Shown here one piece after another: positions 1-8,229 of a stretch of DNA of 33,455 bases. Origin of the DNA: an uncultured Burkholderiales bacterium (GTDB lineage Bacteria > Pseudomonadota > Gammaproteobacteria > Burkholderiales > Burkholderiaceae_C); NCBI GenBank assembly GCA_937871935.1, contig CALMQI010000159.1:1-33455 (forward strand), read 5' to 3'. The notes under the pieces are model-generated. The model ran no database searches and had not been told where the DNA came from. It saw only the letters and a program-made list of their open reading frames with translations. The number at the start of each line of letters is the position of its first letter. Within the stretch, counting starts at the first letter, position 1. Made by a program: the position numbers and the translations under genes.

Positions 1-1
1 C

Positions 2-97
2 GTTGCCGAGGACAAAGTCGAGCTCAAGAAGCCGGAGCAGATCAACGCCGGCAGCAGCGCCGATGCTCGACGCGTCGAGGTGGCCCTGCAGCAGTAG
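2..97 (+). CDS. C-terminal tail of a plus-strand protein, possibly OmpA-like (5' end outside window)
   Basis: An open frame enters from the left edge and stops at TAG 95-97, giving 31 residues that end in [10 protein letters not shown]. An arginine pair followed by VEV near the C-terminus is common at the end of OmpA-like peptidoglycan-binding domains, but this fragment is too short for a firm assignment. A strong hairpin (121-154) follows the stop 24 bases later, which supports a real gene end on this strand. The gene converges with the minus-strand tRNA-Pro. It could equally be another protein family; only the existence of a gene end is reasonably supported. Confidence 0.45.
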   Translation, partial: VAEDKVELKKPEQINAGSSADARRVEVALQQ

Positions 98-120
98 CTC
101 GCCGAACGGCGGTCCAACGA

Positions 121-155
121 AGAGGGCCGAAGGCAGCGATGCCTTCGGCCCTTTG
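121..155 (+). terminator. Rho-independent-type terminator after the left-edge gene
   Basis: Bases 125-135 pair perfectly with 140-150 around a GCGA tetraloop, and pairing extends outward to about 121/154. A short T-containing tract (CTTTGCTCTT) follows. It lies 24 bases after the TAG stop at 97 and before the convergent tRNA gene, so it probably ends the plus-strand transcript. The outer A/T pairs may let it act on the minus strand as well. Confidence 0.7.
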
Positions 156-168
156 CTCTTCCACCAAT

Positions 169-245
169 TGGTCGGGGTGGCGGGATTCGAACTCGCGACC
201 CCTTGCACCCCATGCAAGTGCGCTACCAGGCTGCGCTACACCCCG
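169..245 (-). tRNA. tRNA-Pro (anticodon GGG)
   Basis: Read on the minus strand, the 77 bases fold as a tRNA. The acceptor stem CGGGGTG/CACCCCG has A73 and an encoded CCA (169-171). The D arm is GCGC/GCGC with AGCCTGGTA, the anticodon stem is CTTGC/GCAAG around loop ATGGGGT, and the T loop is TTCGAAT. The loop puts GGG at positions 34-36, which reads CCC proline codons. C1-G72 with A73 is the bacterial tRNA-Pro identity pattern. The T stem as read (GCGAG/CCCGC) has one A-C mismatch. The gene sits downstream of the merR/ihfA/pheT group, as it does in Pseudomonas. Confidence 0.95.
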
Positions 246-278
246 ACGAAGCTGGCGATTATAGAGGGCGCGACACGC

Positions 279-734
279 TCAGTTTGCCAGCAGCTTGCGG
301 ATCGACTGCAACTCGATGCGCAACTGGGCGAGATCGATCTCGCTGACCTCGGGCAGCGGCATCGACGGTGGTGCGGAGTCAGGCTCCGCCTCAGCGTCGA
401 GCGCCAGGTCGATGCCGTCGACGACCAACTCGGGCTCCTCGAGCATCGCGGCGGTCGCCTGTGCCGCGCGCGCCGCATGCGGCGCCTCGGCCAGTCGATT
501 GCGTGCTCCGCTGATCGTGAAGCCCTGGTCGTACAGCAGCTCGCGGATGCGCCGGATCAGCAGCACCTCGTGGTGTTGGTAGTAGCGCCGGTTGCCGCGT
601 CGCTTCACCGGCCGCAGCTGCGTGAACTCCTGTTCCCAATATCTCAGGACGTAAGGCTTCACGCCGCACAGATCGCTCACCTCACCGATGGTGAAGTAGC
701 GTTTGGCGGGAATGGCGGGAAGCGCTTTCTCCAT
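279..734 (-). CDS. MerR-family transcriptional regulator
   Basis: A 151-residue protein starting at ATG 732-734; an in-frame TTG lies 9 bases upstream and neither has a clear Shine-Dalgarno. Residues about 13-45 form the MerR winged helix-turn-helix (YFTIGEVSDLCGV, then YVLRYWEQEF), followed by the wing RRGNRRYY and the helical segment LIRRIRELLYDQGFTI. The C-terminal half is acidic and low in complexity, with none of the cysteine clusters of metal-sensing MerR proteins, so no ligand can be proposed. It follows ihfA directly (34 bases from stop to ATG). A MerR-like gene in this place, between ihfA and tRNA-Pro, is a recurrent arrangement in beta- and gammaproteobacteria. Its regulon is unknown. 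Confidence 0.88.
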   Translation of the reverse strand: MEKALPAIPAKRYFTIGEVSDLCGVKPYVLRYWEQEFTQLRPVKRRGNRRYYQHHEVLLIRRIRELLYDQGFTISGARNRLAEAPHAARAAQATAAMLEEPELVVDGIDLALDAEAEPDSAPPSMPLPEVSEIDLAQLRIELQSIRKLLAN

Positions 735-768
735 TGAAATCAATGAGGTGGAGCGGCAAAGTTAGACT

Positions 769-1134
769 TTACTCGAACTCACCTTCGGCAGGCGTGTCGC
801 CCTGCACAATTGATTTCAGCTTGTGGCTTGCGTGAAAAGTCACGACATGCCGGGCCTTGATGGGTATGGCCTCGCCGGTGCGTGGATTCCGGCCCGGCCG
901 GGGCGCCTTGCGGCGGATGTTGAAGTTGCCGAAGCCTGACAACTTGACGTCCTGACCTTCGACCAGCGTGCGGTGCACCAGGTCGAAGAAGGCTTCGACC
1001 ATGTCCTTGGACTCGCGCTTGTTCAGGCCCAGGCGTTCGAACAGCAGCTCGGCGAGCTCGGCCTTGGTGAGCGTGGGCGTCTCCAGCGACGGCACCGCGA
1101 CCCGGGGCGCAACCTTGTCCTCATCGATGCTCAT
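769..1134 (-). CDS. ihfA: Integration host factor subunit alpha
   Basis: A 121-residue DNA-bending protein of the HU/IHF family that works as a heterodimer with IhfB in nucleoid architecture, recombination and transcription. The alpha-specific pattern is clear: [16 protein letters not shown] at the start of the fold, [14 protein letters not shown], and the DNA-contacting arm [13 protein letters not shown] followed by [14 protein letters not shown]. The chosen ATG (1132-1134) has the Shine-Dalgarno GAGGGA five or six bases upstream; a longer in-frame start at 1179 would run into the pheT end. About 20 residues precede the conserved LTKAEL, a longer N-terminus than the 99-residue E. coli protein. 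It lies 13 bases after pheT, matching the common pheST-ihfA order. Confidence 0.95.
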   Translation of the reverse strand: MSIDEDKVAPRVAVPSLETPTLTKAELAELLFERLGLNKRESKDMVEAFFDLVHRTLVEGQDVKLSGFGNFNIRRKAPRPGRNPRTGEAIPIKARHVVTFHASHKLKSIVQGDTPAEGEFE

Positions 1135-1147
1135 ATCGTCCCTCGAC

Positions 1148-3571
1148 TCAGGCGCGCAGCCTTGCACCGACCCGTTCATGCGCTCGATCGCGCGCCGCCT
1201 GCACGGCCCGGTCGATGCGTTCGTCGGTCAGCGTGGCTTCATCGTCCATCAATTCAAGTCGCACCGCCATACTGTGTTGTCCCGGTTCCGCGGCGGCTGC
1301 GGCTGCGACCGGGCGATACAGGTCGAATAACGTCGCCTTGCGTACCAGCCCCTGTGGATCGTCGAGCAAGGCCGCGACGAGCTGATCGTGCGTCGCCGAG
1401 GCCGACACCACGAAGGCGAGGTCGCGCCAGACAGCCTGCTGGCGCGGCAACGGCACGAACGACGGTACGTCGCGTTCCAGCAGGGCGGCTAGGTCGATCT
1501 CGAACAACACCGGTGCGTGCGGCAGCTCGTAAGCTTGCCGCCAGCGCGGATGCAGCTCGCCGACCACGCCGATGCGATGACCGCCCAGCCAGATCTGAGC
1601 ACTGCGGCCAGGGTGCAAAGCCGGATGGTCGGCGGGCTTGAAGACAGCTTCACGCGGCGTCAGCAGCGACTGCACATCACCCTTGGCATCGAAGAAGTCG
1701 ACACGCCGGTCGGCCTGACCCCATTGCGTCGTGGCGACCGGCCCATAGGCGACTCCGGCCATGCGCATCGGCTGGGCTACGCCAGCCACCGACCGATCGC
1801 CGGCGACGACGCCTGCGTCCCGCGCATAGACGCGGCCGATTTCGAACAAGCGCACACGATCGGCGCGACGCGCCAGGTTGTGCCGCAGCGTCGCCACCAG
1901 ACTGCCGAGCAGGCTCGATCGCATCACCGCCAGGGGGGCCGCAATCGGGTTCAGCACACGAATCGGATCGCCGTTGCCTGCGAGCTCGCGCTCCCAGCGT
2001 TCCTCGACGAAGCTGTAGGTGATGACCTCCTGGTAGCCGAGCCCGGCCACGGCGTGGCGCACCGCATGGCTGCTACGCGTCGCTTCGTGCGTCGGCAACG
2101 CCTGCAACGGCGCCAGCGGCGGTGTGTCGGGCAACTGGTCGTAGCCCATCACACGCACCACCTCCTCGATCAGATCCTCCTCGGCCAGCAAGTCGAAGCG
2201 CCAGCTCGGCGGCGTGACCGTGAATCGGCCGGGTGCCTCGTCGAAGGCCAGCTCAAGGCGGCGGAAGACGTCGGCGCAGTCCGTTTGCGACACCGGCATG
2301 CCGATGACCTTGGCGGCGCGTTCGACGCGCAGCGGCACCGGCCGGCGGACCGGCATGTTCGGCTGCTGGTCGTCGATCGGGCCGGCCTCGCCGCCGCAGA
2401 TGTCGATGACCAGCCCTGTGATGCGCTCGATGTGCTCGACCGTGCTCTGCGGATCGACACCGCGCTCGAACCGGTGTCCGGCGTCGGTGGCGAAGTTGAA
2501 TCGCCGAGATCGGCCGGCGATGGCGTCGGGCCACCAGAAGGCGGCCTCGACGTAGACGTTGCGTGTGCTGTCCGACACCGCAGTCGCATCACCACCCATG
2601 ATGCCGGCGAGCGATTCGACCTGGCTGGCATCGGCGATTACGCCGACCGTGTTGTCCAGCACCACGGTGTCGCCATTCAACAGCTTGAGCGATTCGCCAT
2701 CTCGCCCCCAGCGAACGACGAGGCCCCGATCGATCTGGTCGAGATCGAAGATATGCGAAGGCCGTCCGTACTCGAACATCACGTAGTTCGAGATGTCGAC
2801 CAGCGGGCTCACCGGGCGCTGCCCGCAGCGCGCCAGCCGCTCGACCATCCAGGCGGGTGTCGTGGCGCGGACATTCACGCCGCGCACGACGCGACCGGAA
2901 AAGCGCCCACATAGATCGGGAGCCTCGATCGTGACGGGCAAGGTAGCGTCATGCCGTGGGGGAACCGGCACGAATGGCGGCGAGCGCAGCGGCGCCCCGG
3001 TGAGCGCGGCCACCTCGCGCGCGATGCCGTACACCGACAGGCAGTGCGCGAGGTTGGGTGTGAGTTTCAGCGTGAAGACCGTGTCATCGAGGCGCAGCGC
3101 CTGGCGCACGTCGCTGCCCAGGGGCGCGTCGACGGCAAGCTCGAGCAGGCCACCGTGGTCGTCGCTCAGTTTCAGTTCACGCGCCGAACACAACATGCCC
3201 GCGCTCTCGACGCCACGCAGCACGCCCTTGCGGATCTCGAACGGCTTGCCATCGTCGCCGGGCGGCAACTGCGCGCCGACCAGAGCCAGCGGCGCACGCA
3301 CGCCCACCCGTGCGTTCGGCGCGCCGCAGACGATCTGCAGCAAGCCATCCTTCGAATGCGGCCCTGCGTCCACGCGGCATACGCGCAGACGGTCGGCATT
3401 CGGATGCGGCTCGACCTCGACGATCTCGGCCACCACCACGCCGCTGAACGGCGGCGCCACGCTGCGCAGGCTCTCCACCTCGAGGCCCGACATTGTCAAC
3501 AGATCGGCCAGCGCCTGCGTCGACAACGCAGGATCGCAGAACTCGCGCAGCCAGGATTCAGGAAACTGCAT
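1148..3571 (-). CDS. pheT: Phenylalanine--tRNA ligase beta subunit
   Basis: The 807-residue beta subunit of the alpha2-beta2 enzyme that charges tRNA-Phe. Its order of domains is typical: an N-terminal tRNA-binding OB fold ([15 protein letters not shown], around residue 55), the B3/B4 editing region, the B5 domain ([20 protein letters not shown]), a catalytic-like core, and a C-terminal FDX-ACB domain (VFEID...[20 protein letters not shown] to the end). Length matches the bacterial family (about 795-810). It starts at ATG 3569-3571, 17 bases after pheS, and should be co-transcribed and subject to the same leader control as pheS. No truncation or missing segment is apparent. Confidence 0.97.
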   Translation of the reverse strand: MQFPESWLREFCDPALSTQALADLLTMSGLEVESLRSVAPPFSGVVVAEIVEVEPHPNADRLRVCRVDAGPHSKDGLLQIVCGAPNARVGVRAPLALVGAQLPPGDDGKPFEIRKGVLRGVESAGMLCSARELKLSDDHGGLLELAVDAPLGSDVRQALRLDDTVFTLKLTPNLAHCLSVYGIAREVAALTGAPLRSPPFVPVPPRHDATLPVTIEAPDLCGRFSGRVVRGVNVRATTPAWMVERLARCGQRPVSPLVDISNYVMFEYGRPSHIFDLDQIDRGLVVRWGRDGESLKLLNGDTVVLDNTVGVIADASQVESLAGIMGGDATAVSDSTRNVYVEAAFWWPDAIAGRSRRFNFATDAGHRFERGVDPQSTVEHIERITGLVIDICGGEAGPIDDQQPNMPVRRPVPLRVERAAKVIGMPVSQTDCADVFRRLELAFDEAPGRFTVTPPSWRFDLLAEEDLIEEVVRVMGYDQLPDTPPLAPLQALPTHEATRSSHAVRHAVAGLGYQEVITYSFVEERWERELAGNGDPIRVLNPIAAPLAVMRSSLLGSLVATLRHNLARRADRVRLFEIGRVYARDAGVVAGDRSVAGVAQPMRMAGVAYGPVATTQWGQADRRVDFFDAKGDVQSLLTPREAVFKPADHPALHPGRSAQIWLGGHRIGVVGELHPRWRQAYELPHAPVLFEIDLAALLERDVPSFVPLPRQQAVWRDLAFVVSASATHDQLVAALLDDPQGLVRKATLFDLYRPVAAAAAAEPGQHSMAVRLELMDDEATLTDERIDRAVQAARDRAHERVGARLRA

Positions 3572-3588
3572 GACGGCTCCGCGGCGCC

Positions 3589-4632
3589 TTAGTTGAATTG
3601 CGACAGGAAACGCAGGTCGCCGTCGAAGAACAGGCGCAGATCGTCGATGCCGTAACGCAGCATCGCCAGCCGGTCGATGCCGGATCCGAAGGCAAAGCCG
3701 ATGTAGCGCTCGGCATCCAGACCCATGTTGCGTACGACCTGCGGATGCACCTGCCCCGAGCCCGACACCTCCAGCCAGCGCCCCCCCAGCGGTCCGGTTT
3801 CGAACATCACGTCGATCTCGGCACTCGGCTCGGTGAACGGAAAGTAACTCGGTCGGAATCGAATCTTCAGCTCGGTGGTTTCAAAGAACGCCTGCATGAA
3901 AGTGAGGTAGACGACCTTCAAGTCCTTGAAGCTCACGTTCTCGCCGATCCACAGCCCCTCGACCTGATGGAACATCGGCGAGTGGGTGGCGTCGCTGTCC
4001 ACGCGATAGGTGCGGCCGGGCGCAATGACGCGGATGTCGGGCATGCGCTCGGCTCCGGCATAGCGGCGGGCATGCGCCTGCGCATGGCGGATCTGCATCG
4101 GCGAGGTGTGCGGGCGCAGGTTGAGCCAGCGGCCAGCATCGTCCTTCATGTCGACATAGAACGTGTCCTGCATCGACCGCGCCGGATGGTTCTCCGGATT
4201 GTTCAAGGCTGTGAAGCTCATCCAGTCGGTCTCGATCTCGGGACCATCCGCGACGTCGAATCCCATCGACGCGAAGATCGCTTCGATGCGCTCCATCGTG
4301 CGCGTGATCGGATGCACGCCGCCGATGCCGCGCAGCCGGCCCGGCAGCGTGACGTCCAGCGCTTCGGCGCGAAGCTGCGTCTCGAGCTCGGCGTCGGCCA
4401 GCGCCTGGCGACGACCCTGCAGCGCAGCTTCGACGCGCTGCTTGGCCATGTTGATCTGTGCGCCGTGGCTCTTCTTCTCTTCGGCCGACAGCGTCGACAG
4501 CGCCTTCAGCAACTCCGTCACCCGGCCGGACTTGCCCAGGTAGCGTGCCTTGGCGTTCTCCAGTTCGGCAGGCGTAGGCGCGGCCGCAAAGTCGTCGCAG
4601 GCCTGCGCCACCAGTTGATCGAGATCGTTCAT
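3589..4632 (-). CDS. pheS: Phenylalanine--tRNA ligase alpha subunit
   Basis: The 347-residue catalytic subunit of phenylalanyl-tRNA synthetase. After the N-terminal coiled coil (residues about 1-95), class II core motifs are visible: motif 1 around [14 protein letters not shown], the ARSMQDTFY segment, motif 2 around [35 protein letters not shown], and motif 3 [18 protein letters not shown] start it at ATG 4630-4632 ([10 protein letters not shown]), which aligns with family N-termini. The frame stays open 24 codons further to another ATG at 4704, but those codons overlap a terminator hairpin and look like leader sequence. The Shine-Dalgarno for 4632 is weak, so translation may partly depend on the upstream reading. 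Confidence 0.96.
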   Translation of the reverse strand: MNDLDQLVAQACDDFAAAPTPAELENAKARYLGKSGRVTELLKALSTLSAEEKKSHGAQINMAKQRVEAALQGRRQALADAELETQLRAEALDVTLPGRLRGIGGVHPITRTMERIEAIFASMGFDVADGPEIETDWMSFTALNNPENHPARSMQDTFYVDMKDDAGRWLNLRPHTSPMQIRHAQAHARRYAGAERMPDIRVIAPGRTYRVDSDATHSPMFHQVEGLWIGENVSFKDLKVVYLTFMQAFFETTELKIRFRPSYFPFTEPSAEIDVMFETGPLGGRWLEVSGSGQVHPQVVRNMGLDAERYIGFAFGSGIDRLAMLRYGIDDLRLFFDGDLRFLSQFN

Positions 4633-4704
4633 CGGTGGGTTCACGTCGTCGTCGAACAAGAAAAAAGCAGGCCGTCCCGAGGTGACGGCCTGCTTGGGAT
4701 TCAT
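4633..4704 (-). promoter_or_regulatory. In-frame leader segment of pheS with Phe-rich end (candidate attenuation leader)
   Basis: An ATG at 4702-4704 opens a 24-codon stretch that is in frame with pheS and has no stop. It begins [17 protein letters not shown] and ends VNPP just before the pheS ATG. An AGGT Shine-Dalgarno-like element lies six bases before it, inside a 10-bp hairpin (4705-4727). Its codons 4-13 are the stem of the intrinsic terminator and codons 14-17 (Phe-Phe-Leu-Phe) are its T tract. In E. coli pheST is controlled by attenuation with a Phe-rich leader peptide, so a similar role is plausible. A T tract encodes Phe by default, so the Phe codons alone prove nothing. Confidence 0.5.
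4658..4695 (-). terminator. Intrinsic terminator/attenuator before pheS
   Basis: On the minus strand GCAGGCCGTC/GACGGCCTGC... folds as a stem of 10 bp (4667-4676 with 4684-4693), extended by two A-T pairs, with a 7-base loop, followed at once by TTTTTTCTTG. This is a textbook intrinsic terminator, positioned after rplT and 26 bases before the pheS ATG. It can end some rplT transcripts while allowing regulated readthrough into pheST. Confidence 0.85.
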
Positions 4705-4736
4705 GCGCTGACCTGCAAGGTCAGCGCGTGCGCCAT
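4701..4736 (-). CDS. Possible 11-residue mini-ORF bridging rplT and the pheS leader
   Basis: The rplT stop overlaps an ATG (TGATG, minus strand, 4734-4738). That ATG opens [11 protein letters not shown], which stops at TGA 4701-4703, and this stop overlaps the ATG of the pheS leader (ATGA). The result is a gap-free chain of coding frames from rplT to pheS. The mini-ORF lies over a 10-bp hairpin (4705-4714 with 4718-4727, GCA loop on the plus strand). A ribosome finishing rplT could re-initiate here, melt the hairpin and reach the leader. It may be chance: the ORF is tiny and has no Phe codons. Confidence 0.25.
   Translation of the reverse strand: MAHALTLQVSA
4705..4727 (-). promoter_or_regulatory. 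Stem-loop masking the leader ribosome-binding site
   Basis: A perfect 10-bp inverted repeat (4705-4714 with 4718-4727) with a 3-base loop sits between the rplT stop and the leader ATG at 4704. Its 3' arm on the minus strand (AGGTCAGCGC) contains the only Shine-Dalgarno-like sequence for that ATG. Together with the terminator at 4658-4695 it gives two hairpins in series ahead of pheS. Confidence 0.6.
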
Positions 4737-5092
4737 CAAGCGAGTTGGGCCTTCACCTTGGCGATGATGCTGCCAAAGGCAGCGGGGTCGTTGACCGCCA
4801 ATTCGGCGAGCATCTTGCGGTCGATGTCGATCGCGGCCTTCTTCATGCCGGCCATGAACCGGCTGTAGCTCAGGCCCTGCTCACGGGCCGCCGCGTTGAT
4901 GCGGGCGATCCACAGTTGGCGGAACACACGCTTGCGCGTGCGACGGTCGCGGTAGGCGTACTGGCCCGCCTTCATCACCGCCTCCTTGGCGATGCGGAAG
5001 ACGTTCTTGCGGCGGCCGCGGTAGCCCTTGGCCAGCGCGAGGATCTTCTTGTGTCGTGCGTGTGCGGTGACGCCGCGTTTGACGCGAGGCAT
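4736..5092 (-). CDS. rplT: 50S ribosomal protein L20
   Basis: A 118-residue basic protein that binds 23S rRNA early in large-subunit assembly and in many bacteria also represses its own operon by binding its mRNA. The family sequence is plain: [76 protein letters not shown]. The length equals the E. coli protein. The ATG at 5090-5092 is preceded by a purine-rich AAGGAG. It lies 32 bases after rpmI in the conserved infC-rpmI-rplT block. Confidence 0.98.
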   Translation of the reverse strand: MPRVKRGVTAHARHKKILALAKGYRGRRKNVFRIAKEAVMKAGQYAYRDRRTRKRVFRQLWIARINAAAREQGLSYSRFMAGMKKAAIDIDRKMLAELAVNDPAAFGSIIAKVKAQLA

Positions 5093-5124
5093 GTGTGTGC
5101 TCCTTGTTCAGTGCGTCAGTGGCT

Positions 5125-5328
5125 CTAGAGACCGGCAAAAGGCATCATCGCGGCGATGTGGCCCATGTTGGTCTCGTGCACGTTGGTCGCGCCGCGCAGG
5201 TGGCGCTTGCGGGTCGTGGACTTCTTGGTGAGGATGTGGCGCTTGTACGCCTGACCGCGCTTGACGGTCCCCCCCGGACGCACGCGGAACCGCTTGGCCG
5301 CGCTCTTCTTGGTCTTCATCTTGGGCAT
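5125..5328 (-). CDS. rpmI: 50S ribosomal protein L35
   Basis: A 67-residue, very basic protein of the large subunit. It starts [14 protein letters not shown] and continues with [28 protein letters not shown], the family signature. I chose ATG 5326-5328 rather than an in-frame start 13 codons upstream because it has a strong Shine-Dalgarno (GAAGGAG, six bases away) and fits the usual 64-67 residues. It sits between infC (132 bases upstream) and rplT. Confidence 0.97.
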   Translation of the reverse strand: MPKMKTKKSAAKRFRVRPGGTVKRGQAYKRHILTKKSTTRKRHLRGATNVHETNMGHIAAMMPFAGL

Positions 5329-5460
5329 GACTGCTCCTTCTGCTGTTGCTGCCGCAGGCGGATGCAAGAACCTTGCATCGCTTGGTGAAGCCTGCGGTGG
5401 CTTCTTCTCCCGACGCCGGGATGACCAGACCCCGGCGCGGAAACTCTCGATTCAATCCAA

Positions 5461-6012
5461 CTACGACTTCTTCTTCGGTGCCAGCACCATGATCATCTGC
5501 CGGCCCTCGAGTTTGGGCATGTGCTCGACCACCGCCACGTCGGCCAACTCGTCGCGAATGCGCTCCAGCAGCCGCATGCCGATGTCCTGGTGGGTGATCT
5601 CTCGACCGCGATAGCGCAAGGTGACCTTGCCCTTGTCGCCATCCTCGGCAATGAAGCGACGCAGGTTTCGCATCTTGATCAGGTAGTCCCCCTCGTCGGT
5701 GCCCGGGCGGAACTTGACTTCCTTGACCTCGATGATCTTCTGCTTGGACTTGGCCTCTGCTGCCTTCTTCTGCTCCTGGTACTTGAACTTGCCGTAGTCC
5801 ATCAGACGGCAAACCGGAGGATCGGCGGTCGGCGCAATCTCGACCAGGTCCACGTCGTACTCACCCGACAACCTCAGAGCCTCCATCAGGCTCACGACAC
5901 CGAGAGCTTCGTTCTCGGGTCCGTTCAAACGCACTTGGGGCGCGGTGATTTCTCGGTTGAGCCGATGCTTGCGCTCGGCGTTGGGCGTGCGACGGTCCAG
6001 AAATGTAGCGAT
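5461..6012 (-). CDS. infC: Translation initiation factor IF-3, with AUC start codon
   Basis: IF-3 binds the 30S subunit, prevents premature 50S joining and rejects non-canonical start codons. The conserved core is visible: [26 protein letters not shown], then [19 protein letters not shown], the C-terminal [24 protein letters not shown] and [21 protein letters not shown] at 5932-5934 would cut off the conserved [13 protein letters not shown] segment. Extending upstream there is no ATG, GTG or TTG in frame, but an ATC at 6010-6012 has GAAGGGG eight bases before it and gives 183 residues, the usual length. A rare AUU/AUC/AUA start is the known hallmark of infC autoregulation, since IF-3 itself discriminates against it. 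Confidence 0.93.
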   Translation of the reverse strand: MATFLDRRTPNAERKHRLNREITAPQVRLNGPENEALGVVSLMEALRLSGEYDVDLVEIAPTADPPVCRLMDYGKFKYQEQKKAAEAKSKQKIIEVKEVKFRPGTDEGDYLIKMRNLRRFIAEDGDKGKVTLRYRGREITHQDIGMRLLERIRDELADVAVVEHMPKLEGRQMIMVLAPKKKS

Positions 6013-6082
6013 GGTGTTGACCCCTTCAGCGACCCGGCGGCAGGCAACGGGCCACAGACAAAATCAAAAGCGCGCCGAAAGC

Positions 6083-8002
6083 TCAGGCCTTACGGGCGAT
6101 GTCGTCCGCGATCTTCGAAGAGAAGGCTTCGACGGTCATCACACCGAGGTCGGCATTGCCTCGTGCGCGCACCGAAACGGCCCCGCCTGCCTTCTCCTTG
6201 TCGCCTACGACCAGGATGTACGGGACCTTTTGCATCGAATGCTCGCGGATTTTATAGCTGATTTTCTCGTTCCGCAAATCGGTTTGAACTCTAACCCCTT
6301 GTTTTTGAAGCATTTTCGCCACCGTTTCTGCCCAATCGGCCTGCGCGCCCGTGATCGGCGAGATCACCACCTGCACTGGCGCCAGCCAAGCCGGCAGTGC
6401 GCCGGCATGCTGCTCCAGCAGGATGCCGATAAAGCGCTCCAGGCTGCCGACGATGGCCCGATGCAGCATCACCGGATGGGCGCGGCCGCTGGTTTCGGTG
6501 ACGTATTCACCGCCCAGCCGTTCGGCCGTGTTGAAGTCCACTTGCATCGTTCCACATTGCCATTGGCGACCGATAGCGTCTTTTAGCGTGTATTCGATTT
6601 TCGGACCATAGAACGCGCCGTCGCCGGGCGAGACCTCGAACTGGCAATCGGACCGGCGCAGTGCCTCCATCAGAGCGAACTCGGCCTTGTCCCACAAGAC
6701 ATCCGCGCCGACCCGCTTGTCGGGCCGGGTGGCGACCTTGTAGATGATGTCGTGGAAGCCGAAGTCACGGTACACCTTCTGCAGCAGGGCCGTGTAGGCC
6801 ACGCATTCGTCGAGGATCTGGTCCTCGGTGCAAAAGATGTGCCCGTCGTCCTGCGTGAAGCCGCGCACCCGCATGATCCCGTGCAGCGCCCCGCTCGGCT
6901 CATTACGGTGACACTGGCCGAACTCGCCGTAGCGGATCGGCAGCTCTCGGTAGCTGCGCAGCGCCGACTTGAAGATCAGCACGTGACCCGGACAGTTCAT
7001 CGGCTTCAGCGCGTACTCGTGCTTCTCCGACTCCGTGACAAACATGTTGTCGCGGTAGTTGTCCCAGTGGCCGGTCTTCTCCCATAGGCTCTTGTCGAGA
7101 ATCTGCGGGCCCTTGACCTCCTGGTAGCCGTTGTCGCGGTAGACGGCTCGCATGTACTGCTCGACCTGCTGCCACACCGTCCAGCCGTGCGGATGCCAGA
7201 ACACGAGGCCAGGAGCCTCCTCCTGCATGTGGAACAGGTCGAGTTCGCGGCCGAGCCGCCGATGGTCGCGTTTCTCGGCCTCCTCGAGCATCGTCAGGTA
7301 TTGCTGCAATTCTTCCTTCGTGGCCCAGGCCGTGCCGTAGATGCGCTGCAGTTGCTCGTTGGCCTGGTCGCCGCGCCAGTAGGCGCCGGCCACCTTCATC
7401 AGCTTGAAGTGCTTCAGCCGCCCCGTGCGCGGCACGTGCGGTCCGCGACAAAGGTCGATGAATTTGCCTTCGCGATACAGGCCGATCGGCTCGCCAGCGG
7501 GAATGCTGGCGATGATTTCGGCCTTGTACTTCTCGCCCATGCCGAGAAAGAACTTCACCGCGGCGTCGCGCTCCATCTCCTCGCGCTGCACCGGTTCGTC
7601 CAGGCGTGCGAGTTCGCCCATCCTGGCCTCGATGGCGACCAGATCCTCCGGCGTGAACGGGCGCTTGTAGGCGAAGTCGTAGTAGAAGCCGTTCTCGATC
7701 ACCGGCCCGATCGTCACCTGGGCGTCGGGAAACAACTCCTTCACCGCATAGGCAAGCAGATGCGCCGTGGAATGACGGATGATCTCCAGCCCGTCGCGGT
7801 CCTTCTCGGTCACGATGGCCAGCGCCATGTCGTGCTCGATGCGATGGCTCGTGTCGACGAGCTTGAGTTCGGCGCTCTGTCCGACGCGACCGGCCAGCGC
7901 CGCCTTCGCGAGGCCAGGGCCGATCGATGCCGCCACCTCCGCCACCGTCAGTGGGGCATCGAACTGGCGCTTCGAACCATCGGGTAGCGAGATCGTGATC
8001 AT
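6083..8002 (-). CDS. thrS: Threonine--tRNA ligase
   Basis: A 639-residue class II synthetase that charges tRNA-Thr. Domains in order: N-terminal TGS (residues 1-60, [13 protein letters not shown]), the editing domain ([15 protein letters not shown] and the CRGPHV segment), the catalytic core with MNCPGHV (zinc-binding Cys), motif 2 around [19 protein letters not shown], motif 3 [16 protein letters not shown], then the anticodon-binding domain ([16 protein letters not shown] to the end). The ATG at 8000-8002 has AGGAACC six bases upstream. The gene heads the translation block and is followed by infC after 70 bases. Its leader carries a mini-ORF and terminator hairpin, suggesting threonine-responsive control. 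Confidence 0.98.
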   Translation of the reverse strand: MITISLPDGSKRQFDAPLTVAEVAASIGPGLAKAALAGRVGQSAELKLVDTSHRIEHDMALAIVTEKDRDGLEIIRHSTAHLLAYAVKELFPDAQVTIGPVIENGFYYDFAYKRPFTPEDLVAIEARMGELARLDEPVQREEMERDAAVKFFLGMGEKYKAEIIASIPAGEPIGLYREGKFIDLCRGPHVPRTGRLKHFKLMKVAGAYWRGDQANEQLQRIYGTAWATKEELQQYLTMLEEAEKRDHRRLGRELDLFHMQEEAPGLVFWHPHGWTVWQQVEQYMRAVYRDNGYQEVKGPQILDKSLWEKTGHWDNYRDNMFVTESEKHEYALKPMNCPGHVLIFKSALRSYRELPIRYGEFGQCHRNEPSGALHGIMRVRGFTQDDGHIFCTEDQILDECVAYTALLQKVYRDFGFHDIIYKVATRPDKRVGADVLWDKAEFALMEALRRSDCQFEVSPGDGAFYGPKIEYTLKDAIGRQWQCGTMQVDFNTAERLGGEYVTETSGRAHPVMLHRAIVGSLERFIGILLEQHAGALPAWLAPVQVVISPITGAQADWAETVAKMLQKQGVRVQTDLRNEKISYKIREHSMQKVPYILVVGDKEKAGGAVSVRARGNADLGVMTVEAFSSKIADDIARKA

Positions 8003-8021
8003 GAGGGGTTCCTGCAGGCAA

Positions 8022-8048
8022 TAAAAAAGCGCGGTGGAAACCGCGCTT
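8022..8048 (-). terminator. Intrinsic terminator/attenuator in the thrS leader
   Basis: On the minus strand AAGCGCGGT pairs perfectly with ACCGCGCTT (8040-8048 with 8027-8035) around a TTCC loop, followed by TTTTTTATTG. It ends about 20 bases before the thrS ATG and lies downstream of the predicted promoter (8174-8179). Transcription of thrS must therefore read through it, which marks it as an attenuator rather than the end of another gene; no minus-strand gene ends just upstream. Confidence 0.85.
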
Positions 8049-8089
8049 CAAGGAATTCAGGGTCGATCGGGTCGTGCGTGCGCGGCCAA

Positions 8090-8134
8090 TCAGGCTGGGT
8101 GAACCGAGCCGAAAGTTCGCGGTGTCATAACCAT
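8090..8134 (-). CDS. Candidate 14-residue leader peptide of thrS
   Basis: A short ORF (ATG 8132-8134, TGA 8090-8092) encodes MVMTPRTFGSVHPA. AAAGG lies five bases before the ATG, a better Shine-Dalgarno than many genes in this window have. It contains two Thr codons, ACA and ACT, which should be uncommon in so GC-rich a genome. The stop is 41 bases before the terminator hairpin. Seven bases of the ORF (8118-8124 on the plus strand, CGCGGTG) are identical to terminator bases 8030-8036, so this segment could compete for the other terminator arm. Whether it is translated or regulatory is inference. Confidence 0.5.
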   Translation of the reverse strand: MVMTPRTFGSVHPA

Positions 8135-8173
8135 GATGCCTTTCCCCGTTCCTTGTAGGTCGACGATGCCGGC

Positions 8174-8179
8174 ATTGTA
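8174..8179 (-). promoter_or_regulatory. Candidate -10 element of the thrS promoter
   Basis: On the minus strand TTACAATGCC contains TACAAT, one mismatch from the sigma-70 -10 consensus, about 40 bases before the leader-peptide ATG and in a non-coding gap between the lipoprotein gene and thrS. No good -35 hexamer is seen 17 bases further upstream. Start of transcription would be near 8167, giving a leader of about 165 bases. Confidence 0.45.
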
Positions 8180-8229
8180 AGTCAGGTGCCGCGAGCGTGG
8201 GGCCGCCGCGAACGGCAGCACCGCGCTCG

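Noticed and set aside
1135..1179. Longer ihfA starting at 1179
   Set aside because: It would run through the end of pheT; the ATG at 1134 has a strong Shine-Dalgarno and gives the usual protein.
4633..4704. Treating the 24 codons upstream as the true PheS N-terminus
   Set aside because: They consist of the terminator stem and T tract, and PheS homologues begin at MNDLDQ-like sequence.
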